The notes beneath the pieces are model-generated. The model was not told where the DNA came from, did not search any database, and was given only the letters and a program-made list of their open reading frames with translations. Position numbers and translations under genes: made by a program. 64,000 bases of DNA from Gigaspora rosea (taxonomy: Eukaryota; Glomeromycota; Glomeromycetes; Diversisporales; Gigasporaceae). Below are positions 33,492 through 44,999 of the stretch, one piece after another (position 1 is the first letter of the stretch; every line of letters begins with the position of its first letter). The stretch lies in assembly GCA_003550325.1 (NCBI GenBank), contig QKWP01000778.1, positions 147,430 to 211,429 on the forward strand, read 5' to 3'.

Positions 33492-34444
33492 TAAATATTA
33501 ATAAACTACTATATATATTGGATATATTGGGTATCTAATATGTATATGTAATAAAAATAATTTTTAAATCTATATTATAATTTTAAATTGTTGTTTACAA
33601 TACAGATATTCTATATATTCAAATAAATTTATCTTTTACATTATAAAAAATAATTTTTACTACTTAAATTTTTTTTTAATTTAATATATATTAGGTATCT
33701 GATTACAGTATTAACGGCAATAGAAATTTCTAAAAGTAGTAGTAAATTTTTAATTTTGAAAATAAACTACCCCATATTTAACATAACTGTTATAAATATT
33801 TAAAAGAATTATTTAATATAATCAATATAAAAGCAATTAGAAATCAAGTTTATATTGTTTTTTGCTTTAATGAACTAATAATTATTTAGTAAACAAATAT
33901 ATTTTTTAATAAAAATAATAAATTTAAAATTATTGATAAAATAATATTAAATTATTTTAAAGTGTTTTAAAATATTTATAATTTTTAAATAAAAAATAAA
34001 TATAATACTAATAAATATTAAAATTTTGAAAACTATTTTTGCTGATTCTCTGTACCATTTTCAGCAAAAAAGAAAAAGCAAATTATACAAATTAAGCTAA
34101 AAAAAGACCAAATACTGTTAAGCAAAAGAAAGAATAAACCAAATCAACCAAGATTTTGATAAAACACTTTAATAAAAACAAAACAAAAGAAGAACATAAA
34201 GTGAATTTTTACTCTTTTTATAAATACTTTCTTCAAAAATTGAAAAATTCAGCCAAATTCTAAACTGCAGATTACTTATACCAACAAACAAATGCATGAT
34301 TAAAAACAAATATAAAACAAATATATTTATAAACAAACAAATATAAAAACTACTAGTTATATTACCAAATTAACTAAATAGCATACTGAAAAAATGGTAT
34401 TAATAGAAATGTTTAAAGATTTTTTACCAAACCAGAAAAGGAGC
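33492..34444. other. Non-coding, very AT-rich
   Basis: No gene or repeat boundary recognised. Confidence 0.5.
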
Positions 34445-34574
34445 GAGGTGACTAGTGTTCTGACCTGTCACAAAAATCCCAACTCGGATCACTCAGGTCA
34501 CCCAGGTAAACACTAGGTAATAAAAAAATTCTGCTATGGGTCACTCACGGGTGGGTCACTTGCAGGTAGTGTTG

Positions 34575-34830
34575 TATATGGGACAGTTGGGGCATACGTT
34601 GGGACATTTTGGGACATTCTGGGACAATTTTATAAATTGAAATTACTTAAAATTTTATTAAGATAATCTAATTAAGTTTTTTTAAAAATGTGTTCAGTAC
34701 CTAAAAAAATATATAATCATATATTTTTTTAAATTAATTTATTAATTATTAAGGCTTGGGACATAGTTGGGACACTTGGGACACTGGGATGTTGGGACGT
34801 TGGAACATGCCAAAAAAGGCTGGGACAGTG
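34575..34830. repeat. TTGGGACA-type short repeats
   Basis: Two clusters (34577-34628, 34755-34830) of GGGACA with T/G-rich spacers, e.g. TTTTGGGACATTCTGGGACA. The frames that read through them are not genes. Confidence 0.6.
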
Positions 34831-35550
34831 AAAAATACAATACTGCTTGCGGGTGGGCTATTAGGGTCACCCGGGTAAACACCATTTTACTTATTTGCAT
34901 GGGTAATACAAACCAAAAAAGGCAATTCAATTTTGTAAATAAACTCAATATATAAGATAAAAATTTAGGGTTAGGGCCTTATTGTTAGAGGCTATAGGAT
35001 TAGAGTAATATTTAATATAAGTAAAATTTCATTTCCGTCATTTTTAATTAGTGCATCAAGATCGATTTAAACATTAGTTTTTGTGTATTTTCGCTTTTTT
35101 CTTCTTTTACGTGTGTTCGAATTCTTTGTCAAGCTGATCCGGAATAGTCAAAATTTGCACTCTCCGATTGGCTATTTTCTCTCCAGGAGCTTGTATTACC
35201 CGCGCAAATAAGTGGATGCGGTGAACACTAGGTAATAGAAAAAATTTTGCTACGGGTCACCTGCGTAGTGGGCAGTCTAATTCTAAAAAAAAAAAAAAAA
35301 AAGTAAATTTAATGTTATTGTATCTACTCGCTGTTATTTTTTTTATCCAATTTATTAATCTTCATTACAGTCAATATTGCTCAACCGATCTATGGAGCAA
35401 TAAAAATCATATGACCACAAAAACTCGTGTTCCATTGGGTTTAGTTCCAACAGGATCAAACTAAGTTTCGGCAAGCAGGATAACATCTAGTGATGTACCA
35501 TTTATATGATACCTAAAAAATTTTAGCGTACAGTACATACTGTATGTATG

Positions 35551-36870
35551 TTGTGAAGGGCTCCAGTTACGGGACTTTTTCTCTTTTTGTGTACCGTAGG
35601 AAACTTTCCGTTTGTTTACATCGTTACGATAGTAATATTTCTCCTAATACGAAATGTAGATAGTGGAATCACCTTAGCCCCAAATAGAATAAGCACTTTG
35701 ACGTAGTAAATTTGAAACATGCACATGTTAACTGCGCATGCCAAGGTCATGAACTAGTTCGTGATAATGACATTTCGCTACTAGTGTTTGTTTGTTTCCT
35801 TAAATCATAAGCACATACTGGTTCTTACATGTGGAAGTTTTTCTGCTAATGTTTGTTTATTCCCCTTTCTTCTGCTAAGCTATGTAATTTATCATGGTTT
35901 TGCATATGGCATTCCGCCGTTAATATTTGTTTACACCCCCTTTCGTTAAACAATGTAATTAGCCCAGTCTTTAGTTCTGATAATATTATAGTACTGGCGC
36001 ATAAATTTTGGCTCTAGCACAAATGAAAAGCCCAAGAAGCTCTTACCGCCCCACGTACGGCTCGAGGCGAAGGAATTCGCCTCCAAACTTTCGCTTAAGG
36101 CGAAGTATAATCATTGTGAGTCAGAAATGAATCTAAAGAAATAGAGTTAGTTAGTATTAGTTAAAGTAGTCTAAAGTCAATGTATTTATTAAGAGGGAAA
36201 AAGTATATAAGACCCTCCTTTTTGCGCTTCAATAAAGTTAACTCAGTTGAGTTCGAAAGATTTGAATTCTAACCTTTGAAATAAGAGTAGAAGTGTTAAG
36301 AAGTTTACCCTTGTTGTTAAACCCACTTTTTGTTATAAAAATCGCTATTGAACTTACCCTGTACCAGTGAGATTTCGTCTTAGATTGTTTAGTTGTGATT
36401 TCGTAGACCGCGTTTTGAACCCAGTTTTAGTTCATAGTTCCATTAAAACAAGAAAGATCAAGTTAATTACCTCTTATTTATATCATCATTGATTAAACCC
36501 CTATTGATTACTTGATATATCAAACAATCAATCTCTGACATTGTCTGATTAATCACCTGCATCCATATCGGCCTGCCGATCGTTAATTATATTAACGATT
36601 ATATTTAACTGGTACCCTGCAATAAATAAGAAGAATTATATAAGTAGTGTGGATTTAGGACCACCAACCAAAGCCATATAAAAGAAATATAAGAGATACT
36701 TCTCTTCATTTATCCACCCGCAGCAAAACCCTACAAGACCTTCGCGACCTGGACCAAATCAACCATGCCTTTTTCTGCCTACCAATTCGAAGATCAAGAG
36801 TCTTGCCGGATTGTTAGACATAGTTCTGATTAGTTGATAGTGTTGTTAGTTATATTTAGTAATTTGACCG
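35551..36870 (+). mobile_element. Possible LTR-retrotransposon remnant (LTR, primer site, leader)
   Basis: A TATATAAGACCCTCC promoter-like stretch (about 36206-36220) is closely followed by CAATAAAG (36230). Farther on is TGGTACCCTGC (36610-36620), which looks like a primer-binding site. After a leader, ATG at about 36764 reads MPFSAYQFEDQESCRIV before a stop. This order (TATA, polyadenylation signal, TGG-starting primer site, leader) fits a 5' LTR with truncated gag. I found neither the second LTR nor pol. Confidence 0.35.
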
Positions 36871-36944
36871 ATAGCTTAGCCCGCCACAACATACATTACG
36901 TATAGTTCTTTTCTGGCATCTGATTGGCTGAAACAAGTGATCGT

Positions 36945-37018
36945 CAAAAATTTTAGCGTACAGTACATACAGTACGTACAGTACCCACAGTACAGTATGT
37001 ATAGTACTGTACGCGGCA
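36945..37018. repeat. ACAGTAC repeat hairpin
   Basis: GCGTACAGTAC … GTACTGTACGC folds back, with several ACAGTAC copies between. Its left part, AAAATTTTAGCGTACAGTAC, is also found at 35519-35543. Confidence 0.6.
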
Positions 37019-37379
37019 TATTACTAATAACATTCCTAATTATAACCAACCCATACGGATCACCCATGTGGGTGACCCACAGGTGACCCGCGGGTTGATC
37101 ACTCGGTAGGGCCTTAATTCAACCCGGGTCACCCGCCCACCCGCGGGTGACCCAGCAGAACACTAGAGGTGACTTACTCAAGGAACAGAATATTAATGCT
37201 AAAAAAGATATAAATATTACAAGATTTTGGAGTTCAACTAGCTATATATAATTACAATAATTCGAAATATAATTGAGTTATATAATTGGGCAAACCATAA
37301 AATAACACATAATAAAATGATCTCACAAATAAAAAATATCTGCTAAACAGTAAAAACAGTAAAAACACAAGCAATAAAA

Positions 37380-38230
37380 ATACAACATACAAGTTTATTA
37401 AAAGAAACAGGCAATAAACTAAAAGAATCAGTAAACCAATTACAGAAAAAAAAATTAATAAGCTATGAAAAAGAATATTTAAAGAACAAAAGACAGAAAT
37501 AATAATAAAGCAACAGATAGAATCTCCAAACAAAAAAATCTCTTTTGAAAACAGAGTGCAGAACCTGGGACTATAGATTAGAAGAGAACATATAAAAACA
37601 GCTATCAATATCTCTTCAACTAATGCACCAGATAATGTCAATAAAAAAAAGGCAAAAAAATGAGAAAACATATATTACTCTATGTGGGCACCAAGGAGAA
37701 GCTTTTATTTCACATGATCAAGAAGAAGAAATACAGTACCTTTTTACAATTTGGGATTTACCAGAAAAAATAGATGCTAGATACTTGCTAGATTAATCAA
37801 AAAACATTTAAGTTTTTCAGCACAACCTCCATTTTGGCTTGGCAGCAAAAGAAAAAATTGAAAGTGGCTTATGTTAAATTATAACCAAGCAACCAACAAA
37901 AAGAAGAGGCTTTAAAAAGCAGTTGGTCAGTTCATTTAGATAGAGGCAAAACATACAGAACAACTCCAGAGAAATTTAATATCGAGGAGCTGGAATTGAG
38001 AAACAAATACAAATTAATTACTAAGAATTTGCCCAAATATACATTCGATACATTTCTACTATGACAACTTAAAAAGGTAGGAGCAAAAGCAGTGCATATT
38101 TTAAATAATTGCAATAGCAATTAGAGAGGCACAACCCATATATACTTCAACTCAGAAGCAGAATGTAGTCGGTTATTATAATAATAAACTAGAATGAAAA
38201 CAGGTAAAGCATGGTATTTTAAATACAATC
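37380..38230 (+). pseudogene. Decayed LINE ORF1 (RRM-like) fragment
   Basis: Conceptual translation across several frames gives TIWDLPEKIDARYLL (about 37745-37790), WSVHLDRGKTYR (about 37925-37960), YKLITKNLPKYTFDTFLL (about 38010-38060), KKVGAKAVHILNN (about 38070-38110) and RGTTHIYFNSEAE (about 38128-38165). These match in order the two RRM-like folds of the - strand LINE ORF1 (WDLPRNARAGLI…, WAVHFNQGKV, AIIKNVPKVAVESALL, KRFNAKAVYI, RGLATVYFETA). Stops interrupt it at 38062-38064, 38119-38121 and elsewhere. A lysine/glutamine-rich N-terminal part may begin near 37380. No ORF2 follows. Confidence 0.65.
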
Positions 38231-38433
38231 GAAGTGAAGCTTCGGCAGCTGGTTGTGTAGAAATGTTTTATTGGATTTTTTTAGATCAGGGAAAATAGAA
38301 AAAGACTATGCTCAAGCATTTGATTCTATTAATATCGTCAGTGATTGTGGTGTTTGAGTGTCATCACGATCATTACTGAATCAATTGATTGAGTAGTACC
38401 CTAGTCGTGGTGACAAAATTTGTCGTTAAAATG

Positions 38434-40817
38434 AGAATCTATTTGAGCATGCGCATTCTGATTGGACGAAATTAATATTTCAAATGTAAACTTTGCGCGA
38501 AGATATATTGACAGCCACCTATCTAAGATTAATATATATATATATATTATATTATATTAATTATACAGGTGCATGGAATCGGAATAAAAAAATTTCGCCA
38601 ATTTTGGATAAGTGGTTGTTGAGATATCTTTGCTCAAAAAGTTTGGAAAAAATCATTGCCGCAACTTCTTTATTTAAGTATTTTCCTAAACTTTGAAACG
38701 AAAATATCTCGACAACCACCTATCTAAAATTAATAAAAAAATTTTTTTATTTTAATTATACAAAGCATATAGAATCTGAATAAAAAAAATTTTCATCAAT
38801 TTTAGATAGGTGGTTGTCGAGACATCTTTGCTCAAAATTTGGAAAAATTTTTTGCTGCAGCTTCTGTTTGCTTTGAATGAAAACCACCTATCAAAAATTA
38901 ATAAAATTTTTTTTTATTTCAAATTCTATATAATTAAAATAAAAAAAAACTTTATTAATTTTAGATAGATGGTTGTTGAAATATTGTATAAAAACTTAAA
39001 TAAGGCTACTCCTTTGTTTATTAACATAAAAAATTATTTTACAAGGGGTCAATTTGATTGGTTAATATCATGTTTTTTTTATATATATATAAAATTTTAA
39101 AATTAGAGGGGGTTATGTTAAACAAAGAATCAAATTGATGTGGCCTAATTATCACAACAGAAGCTGTGGTAAAAACTTTGAGCGAAGATATCTTGGCGAC
39201 CACCTTTCTAAAATCAATAAAAATTTTTTTTCAGATTCTATATGCCTTTATAATTAAAATAAAAAAATTATTAATTTCAGATAGGTAGTTTGTCAAGATA
39301 TTTTTGCTCAAAGTTTAGAAAAAAATTTAGCTATCAAAACAGAAGCCATAACAAAGTTTTTTCAAACTTTGATCGAAAATATCTGACAACCATTATCTAA
39401 ATCGATGAAAATATTTTTATTCTGAATTCTATATGTCTGTATAATTAAAATAAAAAATTTTTTATTAATTTTAGATAGGTGGTTTTCATTCAAAGTTTAG
39501 AAAAAAAACAGATGATCAAACAGAAGTTACAACAAAGGTTTTTCCAAAATTTTGAACAAAAATACTTCGACAACCACAAATCTAAAATGATGAATTTTTT
39601 TTATTCCGATTCTATATGGCTGCATAATTAAAATAAAAAATTTTTTTATTAATTTTAGATAGGTAATTGTGTTCAAAGTTTAGAAGAATACTTAAATAAC
39701 GATCAAAACAAGCTGCAACAAAGTTTTTTTCCAAATTTTGAGCAAAGATATCTCGACAACCGCCTATTTAAAATTGATGAAAATTTTTTTAGATTCTATA
39801 TGGTTGTATAATTAAAATAAAAGAATTTTTATTAATTTTAGATAGGTGTTTGTTGAGATATTTTCGTTCAAAGTTTAGGAAAATATTTAAATGATCAAAC
39901 GGAAGTTGCGGCAAAGTTTTTTCCAAACTTTGGGCAAAGATATCTCAACAACCATTTATTAAAAATTGATGAAAATTGTTTATTCCGATTCTATATGCCT
40001 GCATAATTAAAAAAAAAAAAAATTGGGGGAATTTAAATATAAAGGCCCGGAAAATGAAAATAATTACACATCAAAGCCTAAAGTTAAATAATTACATATA
40101 AGGGTCCAAATTTTGAAAATTTTACAATCAAGAGCCCGAATTTATAGTAAATAATTGGATTTAGCAATAAGTTTTTAACATTTGAAATTACATAAATGTA
40201 ATTTTCTTTTGGCAGTTAAACATATTACTTTTTATTCAGTATTGCATTTATTTTCTTAGCATCTTGCATATAACTACTTTAACCAATTTTTTAAAAGTAA
40301 GTAATTTAACTTTCTCTACGAATACAAATGAGCTTTTGCGGTTCTAAATATCTTCTATTAACGCGTAGTAACTTTCACAAAATGTGATTCATGTTTTATG
40401 ACTAGTCTTGGTATAGAATAGACTTATTAGTTTAGAACCAAATAAAACATTATGATATTGATAAATATCGTGTTTAACCTAGTCGAACTTATCTTGATTA
40501 AAAGAAAGGATCATTAAGCGATAGAATATAAAAATGTATAAAGTAGTACAGTACATATTTACAGTGATGACGTTCAAAGAACCAATATCATAATAATGCA
40601 AAATTATTTTGGCCTTTAATTATAAAATTTTTAAAATTTGGGCCTTTATATATAATTATTTTTTGCTTTGGGCCCTTATTTATAATTATTTTCATTTTCC
40701 TGTAAATTCCCAAAAAATTTTTGTTGATTTTAGATAATATCTTCGCTCAAAGTTTGAAAAAAATTATATGTGAATTATTAATTTAGTCCAATCAGAATGC
40801 GCATGCTCAAGTAGAAT
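38434..40817. mobile_element. Modular foldback element built of ~190-bp palindromic repeats
   Basis: The outer ends are inverted: GAATCTATTTGAGCATGCGC ATTCTGATTGGAC at 38434 against its complement at 40785-40817. Between them about eight palindromic modules repeat GATAGGTGGTTGTCGAGATA TCTTTGCTCAAAG, the complement, and TTCTATATG…ATAATTAAAATAAAAAA. Long ends made of tandem modules recall Drosophila FB elements; that is an analogy only. No open frame. A second element is inserted at 40025-40711. Confidence 0.75.
40025..40711. mobile_element. Nested 0.69-kb inverted-repeat element
   Basis: GGGGGAATTTAAATATAAAG GCCCGGAAAATG at the left faces the complement of GGGAATTTACAGGAAAATG at the right; both sides then repeat AAAGGCCCAAATTTT / TTGGGCCTTTATATATAATT blocks, so the ends extend about 100 bp. 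The interior is AT-rich. It splits one module of the foldback array. Confidence 0.7.
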
Positions 40818-40934
40818 CTTTATGATTAGGATCTGATCTGCAGGTTGCATGACTCCAGCCAATCAAATATACCTTTGTTATGCTTAAAATCAATTGGCGT
40901 ATTCTTTAATAAGTTTTTTGGTTTTTTTTCCGTG

Positions 40935-42047
<1,113 letters not shown>

Positions 42048-43671
42048 TAAATATCGACATAAAAAAATGTGTAATATTTTTAAAATGGCTTTTGCAGCTC
42101 AAATTATGATTAAGTAAATGTTTTTTTGAATGATATAATCAATTAAAATTTAATAAAATATCGTATTATAATACAAATTATCTGAATATCTTACGGTAGA
42201 ATGTGAAAGTTCGGTCCGAGTCGGTCTTCTCCCACATTTTTTCGAGTCGACTTTAGACAAACTCATATGGAGGATTCCAAATTTCGAATGGAACTAATAA
42301 ATTCTATCCAAGATTGCTTAAATTTAGTATAACCTAAAAATGCTCACATAATAATGTTGCTATAGGAATGGTTTGTTAGTTATTGTCTAAATTTGTTATA
42401 TATATGAGTGTAGTAAATTTTAAATTTTATCTATTTACTATACTAAATCGCCTTATTTTCATATTTATATTAAAAACAAGCTAAAAATAAACTTAATAAA
42501 GTAACTATTACAAGAATTTATTTAGCATTCAACGAGGGTGAAATTCACTGCTATATGTTTTTTAAGACTTAAATTATAGTTAGAAGGAGATAGTTTTTTT
42601 AGAGTGCTGAACATTTTATTTAGTTTATTGAACACTAATTGTTAAAACTGCTTTTTAGAAACAGCATATCCCCGTAAGCGTCCTTATTACAATTGAGTGC
42701 CGCCAAGGGAAAATGGCCTTTCGAACTTTCAATTATATTTTGTTCCCTAATAAATTTGATAGATTATGCCCGAAACAAAATATAATCAAAAAAAAAAAAC
42801 GAACGGCCATTTTCCCTTGGCAGCACTCAATTATTATTATAATTAATTGATTTAATTGTAAGAACTTAAACATTTGACAGTCATATGCACTTTATGTTCC
42901 CTTTATTTATCAAGATTAGTGTGTAACATGTAAACCCAATTTTGTGTAATAAACCAATTTTTCTTGCTTATTATATAAACTACAGTATACCCCTCTCTAA
43001 TTACCCTTTAGGCCATTCTCTAATTGGCCGAAAAAATTGATCAAGCTGCCCTGATTTGGCTAAAATTTAATTTTTAACTAATTAATCGCGAGAAAAATTT
43101 TAGTTTTTATGTTACACCAATTGATAATCCATGCAAAGTACACAGTGCATAGGAGCATCAATTAGCTTTATTTTTTACAAAGAAGAATCAATGGAAGCAG
43201 ATTAAGTTGCACAGGAAATAAGTCATGATAAAGAGGCTAAGGTGCGGACACTAGAAGATGAAATAGTATACAGCATATATAATTAAGTATATAGTTCAAA
43301 TTTTATGATGTAGTACGTATGTACGCACGTAAGAGTATAGCTAAAGAAATGCTTGTATCACAATTTACGAATTACTTTATTGTCTACATTATGTCATTAA
43401 TAAATTAATATTTTCCGTATTTTTTTTGTAACGGTAATTTTAAATTTTGTAATAAAAATTGAAAAATTCTTTATAGTAAATAAATAATGGGAGCTATTTT
43501 ATTTGTTTTTAATTTTTCCGTGAATCAATGTGTGTCAAATCTTTTTTTTTTTAAATTACTGAAAATGATTAGCTCGTTAAGTATAAACATTTGAAAGTTT
43601 GTTTTTTCTTTTTTTTTTTTTGGATATGCAAAATATTTTTGAAACAAAAATCTAAGCTACGAATCTAAGTT

Positions 43672-43706
<35 letters not shown>

Positions 43707-43820
43707 GGTGCAAAAAAAAAAAAAAATAAACAAACAATAAACTACTTGTACTAAAATATATATATACATATATATATAAACAAATGATAATTAGTTACAA
43801 CTTAAATAAATAGCGGCAAA
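42048..43820. other. Non-coding between convergent genes
   Basis: Holds a small MITE (42691-42832), a CAGTATACCCCTCTCTAATT segment near 42983 that resembles a lone transposon end, several long A or T runs (for example about 43674-43702), and nothing that reads as a gene. Confidence 0.6.
42691..42832. mobile_element. 142-bp MITE
   Basis: AATTGAGTGCCGCCAAGGGA AAATGGCC at the left and GGCCATTTTCCCTTGGCAGC ACTCAATT at the right are inverted, and AATTATATTTTGTT inside pairs again with AACAAAATATAATC. One side carries an A12 run. The target duplication is not clear. Confidence 0.75.
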
Positions 43821-44999
43821 TTATTGGCTAGAAGATTTCTCATTTTTATCATTTTTATCATTTTTATCATTTTTCTCATTTTTATCATTTTTATCATTTT
43901 TATCATTTTTATCATTTTTCTCATTTTTCTCATTTTCATAATTTGGCCAATTTCCGTCAGGAGGGCATGTAGCTGTACGCCAAGCGATATTAATGACTCC
44001 ACAACTAGGATCAGCAAGTTGAGAGAAAGCAGACTTGGTTAAATCAATGCAACCCGGATCGCAACCTGCACATTTATCGATAAATTTGACAATAATTGAT
44101 TTTCCTGTTGCAACATTTTTGACCTCGGCACATTGGAAACAAAAATCAAAATTAGTCATCGGTATTGCAGCAATGGAGTCACTTGGTTTTGCATTGTATG
44201 GTTTAAGGCCATCACGACCGTAGCAAGCAGCATTCTGGAGTTGATCAGCCTCGTAGTATGTTGTATGGACGTCTGTTTCACTCATCGATGATGATGATGA
44301 TGATGATTTGGTTGAATTGGTTGAACTAGTTGAATTGGATGTCTTTGTCTTGGTATCTGTAGTCTTTTTTTTTCTATCCGCAGCATTATCGAGTGGATTG
44401 TCTGAGTTTGCGAGACTTGGGGTATTTGTGGTAGCTGGAGTATTTGGTGAAGCTGCAGAATTTTGTGCAGCTGGAGTTTTTGGGGTAGCTTGAGTTTTTG
44501 GTGTAGCTTGAGTATTTTTGGTATCTTCTTGTTCAGCTGGAGTATTTTTGTTATCTTGTGCAGCTGGAGTATTTTTGGTATCTTGTGCAGCAGGAGTATT
44601 TTTGGTATCTTTGTTAGGGTTGGCGGCGGCATCTTTGGTATCTTGGGTTGGGGTTTTTGTGTTAGTTGAGCCAGCAGGAGTACTTTCAGATTTTGATTGA
44701 CTTTCGTCACGTCGAATAACAACATTTTGTGTAGAAGGATTATTTGATGTATTTGGTGTAGAAGGTGTAGAAGGTGTATTTGGTGTATTTGGTATAGAAG
44801 GTGTATTTGCTGGTGTAGAAGGTTTATTTTGTTGAGAATTATTTGGTGGAAGCACACGTGCAGCTCCCATATTCCAACCTTCATTATCATCTCTTTTAAA
44901 TAAAGAAGTACTATAAGGTGAAGAAAATGGAGCTGCAGAAGACAAAATAGCGGCAGCAAAGAGAAGGCCCAATGAAAAGAAAATTGAGGAAGATTTCAT
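43821..44999 (-). CDS. Secreted double-psi beta-barrel (barwin/expansin-like) protein with repeat linkers
   Basis: 392 residues, single exon, no breaks. Residues 1 to about 22 form a signal peptide (MKSSSIFFSLGLLFAAAILS). Dibasic KR at 35-36 and RR at 96-97 are possible Kex2 sites. Residues 55-235 are Thr/Pro/Asn-rich with repeats of DTKNTPAAQ (about 131-165), then poly-Ser (232-238). Residues about 245-345 form a cysteine-rich DPBB domain: HTTYYEADQLQNAACYG, FCFQCAEV, FIDKCAGCDPGCIDL, ADPSCGVINIAWR, with eight Cys between 259 and 345. The tail (355-389) repeats EKN/DKN. Such domains occur in fungal cell-wall and plant-interaction proteins; no catalytic Asp pair is assured, so binding or wall loosening are both possible. 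Convergent with METTL5. Likely real. Confidence 0.85.
   Translation of the reverse strand: MKSSSIFFSLGLLFAAAILSSAAPFSSPYSTSLFKRDDNEGWNMGAARVLPPNNSQQNKPSTPANTPSIPNTPNTPSTPSTPNTSNNPSTQNVVIRRDESQSKSESTPAGSTNTKTPTQDTKDAAANPNKDTKNTPAAQDTKNTPAAQDNKNTPAEQEDTKNTQATPKTQATPKTPAAQNSAASPNTPATTNTPSLANSDNPLDNAADRKKKTTDTKTKTSNSTSSTNSTKSSSSSSSMSETDVHTTYYEADQLQNAACYGRDGLKPYNAKPSDSIAAIPMTNFDFCFQCAEVKNVATGKSIIVKFIDKCAGCDPGCIDLTKSAFSQLADPSCGVINIAWRTATCPPDGNWPNYENEKNEKNDKNDKNDKNDKNEKNDKNDKNDKNEKSSSQ
43838..43935. repeat. 6-9-bp coding minisatellite in the C-terminal tail
   Basis: TTTATCATT/TTTCTCATT units on + give the DKN/EKN tripeptide repeat of the secreted protein. Unit length is a multiple of three, so length can vary without loss of frame. 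Confidence 0.85.

Larger units (their letters stand above)
34453..37165. mobile_element. hAT-type non-autonomous element, 2.7 kb, perfect 8-bp duplication
   Basis: GAGGTGAC at 34445-34452 and at 37166-37173 is an exact 8-bp duplication. Ends are TAGTGTTCTG and its complement. Both subterminal regions are rich in GGGTCACCC/CGGGTGACC palindromic motifs (34470-34565 and 37055-37160), as hAT ends often are. Inside lie GGGACA-type repeats (34575-34830) and what looks like an LTR-retrotransposon remnant (35551-36870). No hAT transposase frame. Confidence 0.85.

Noticed and set aside
37252-37671. 139-codon hydrophobic frame on the - strand
   Set aside because: Opposite strand of the lysine/asparagine-rich part of a decayed LINE ORF1.
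42983-43045. Complete Tc1/mariner element starting CAGTATACCCCTCTC
   Set aside because: I could not find the inverted partner end; treated as a lone fragment.
44282-44959. 225-codon frame overlapping the secreted protein gene
   Set aside because: A shadow frame of the Thr/Pro/Asn repeats; Leu/Ile/His-rich composition with no start context or domain.
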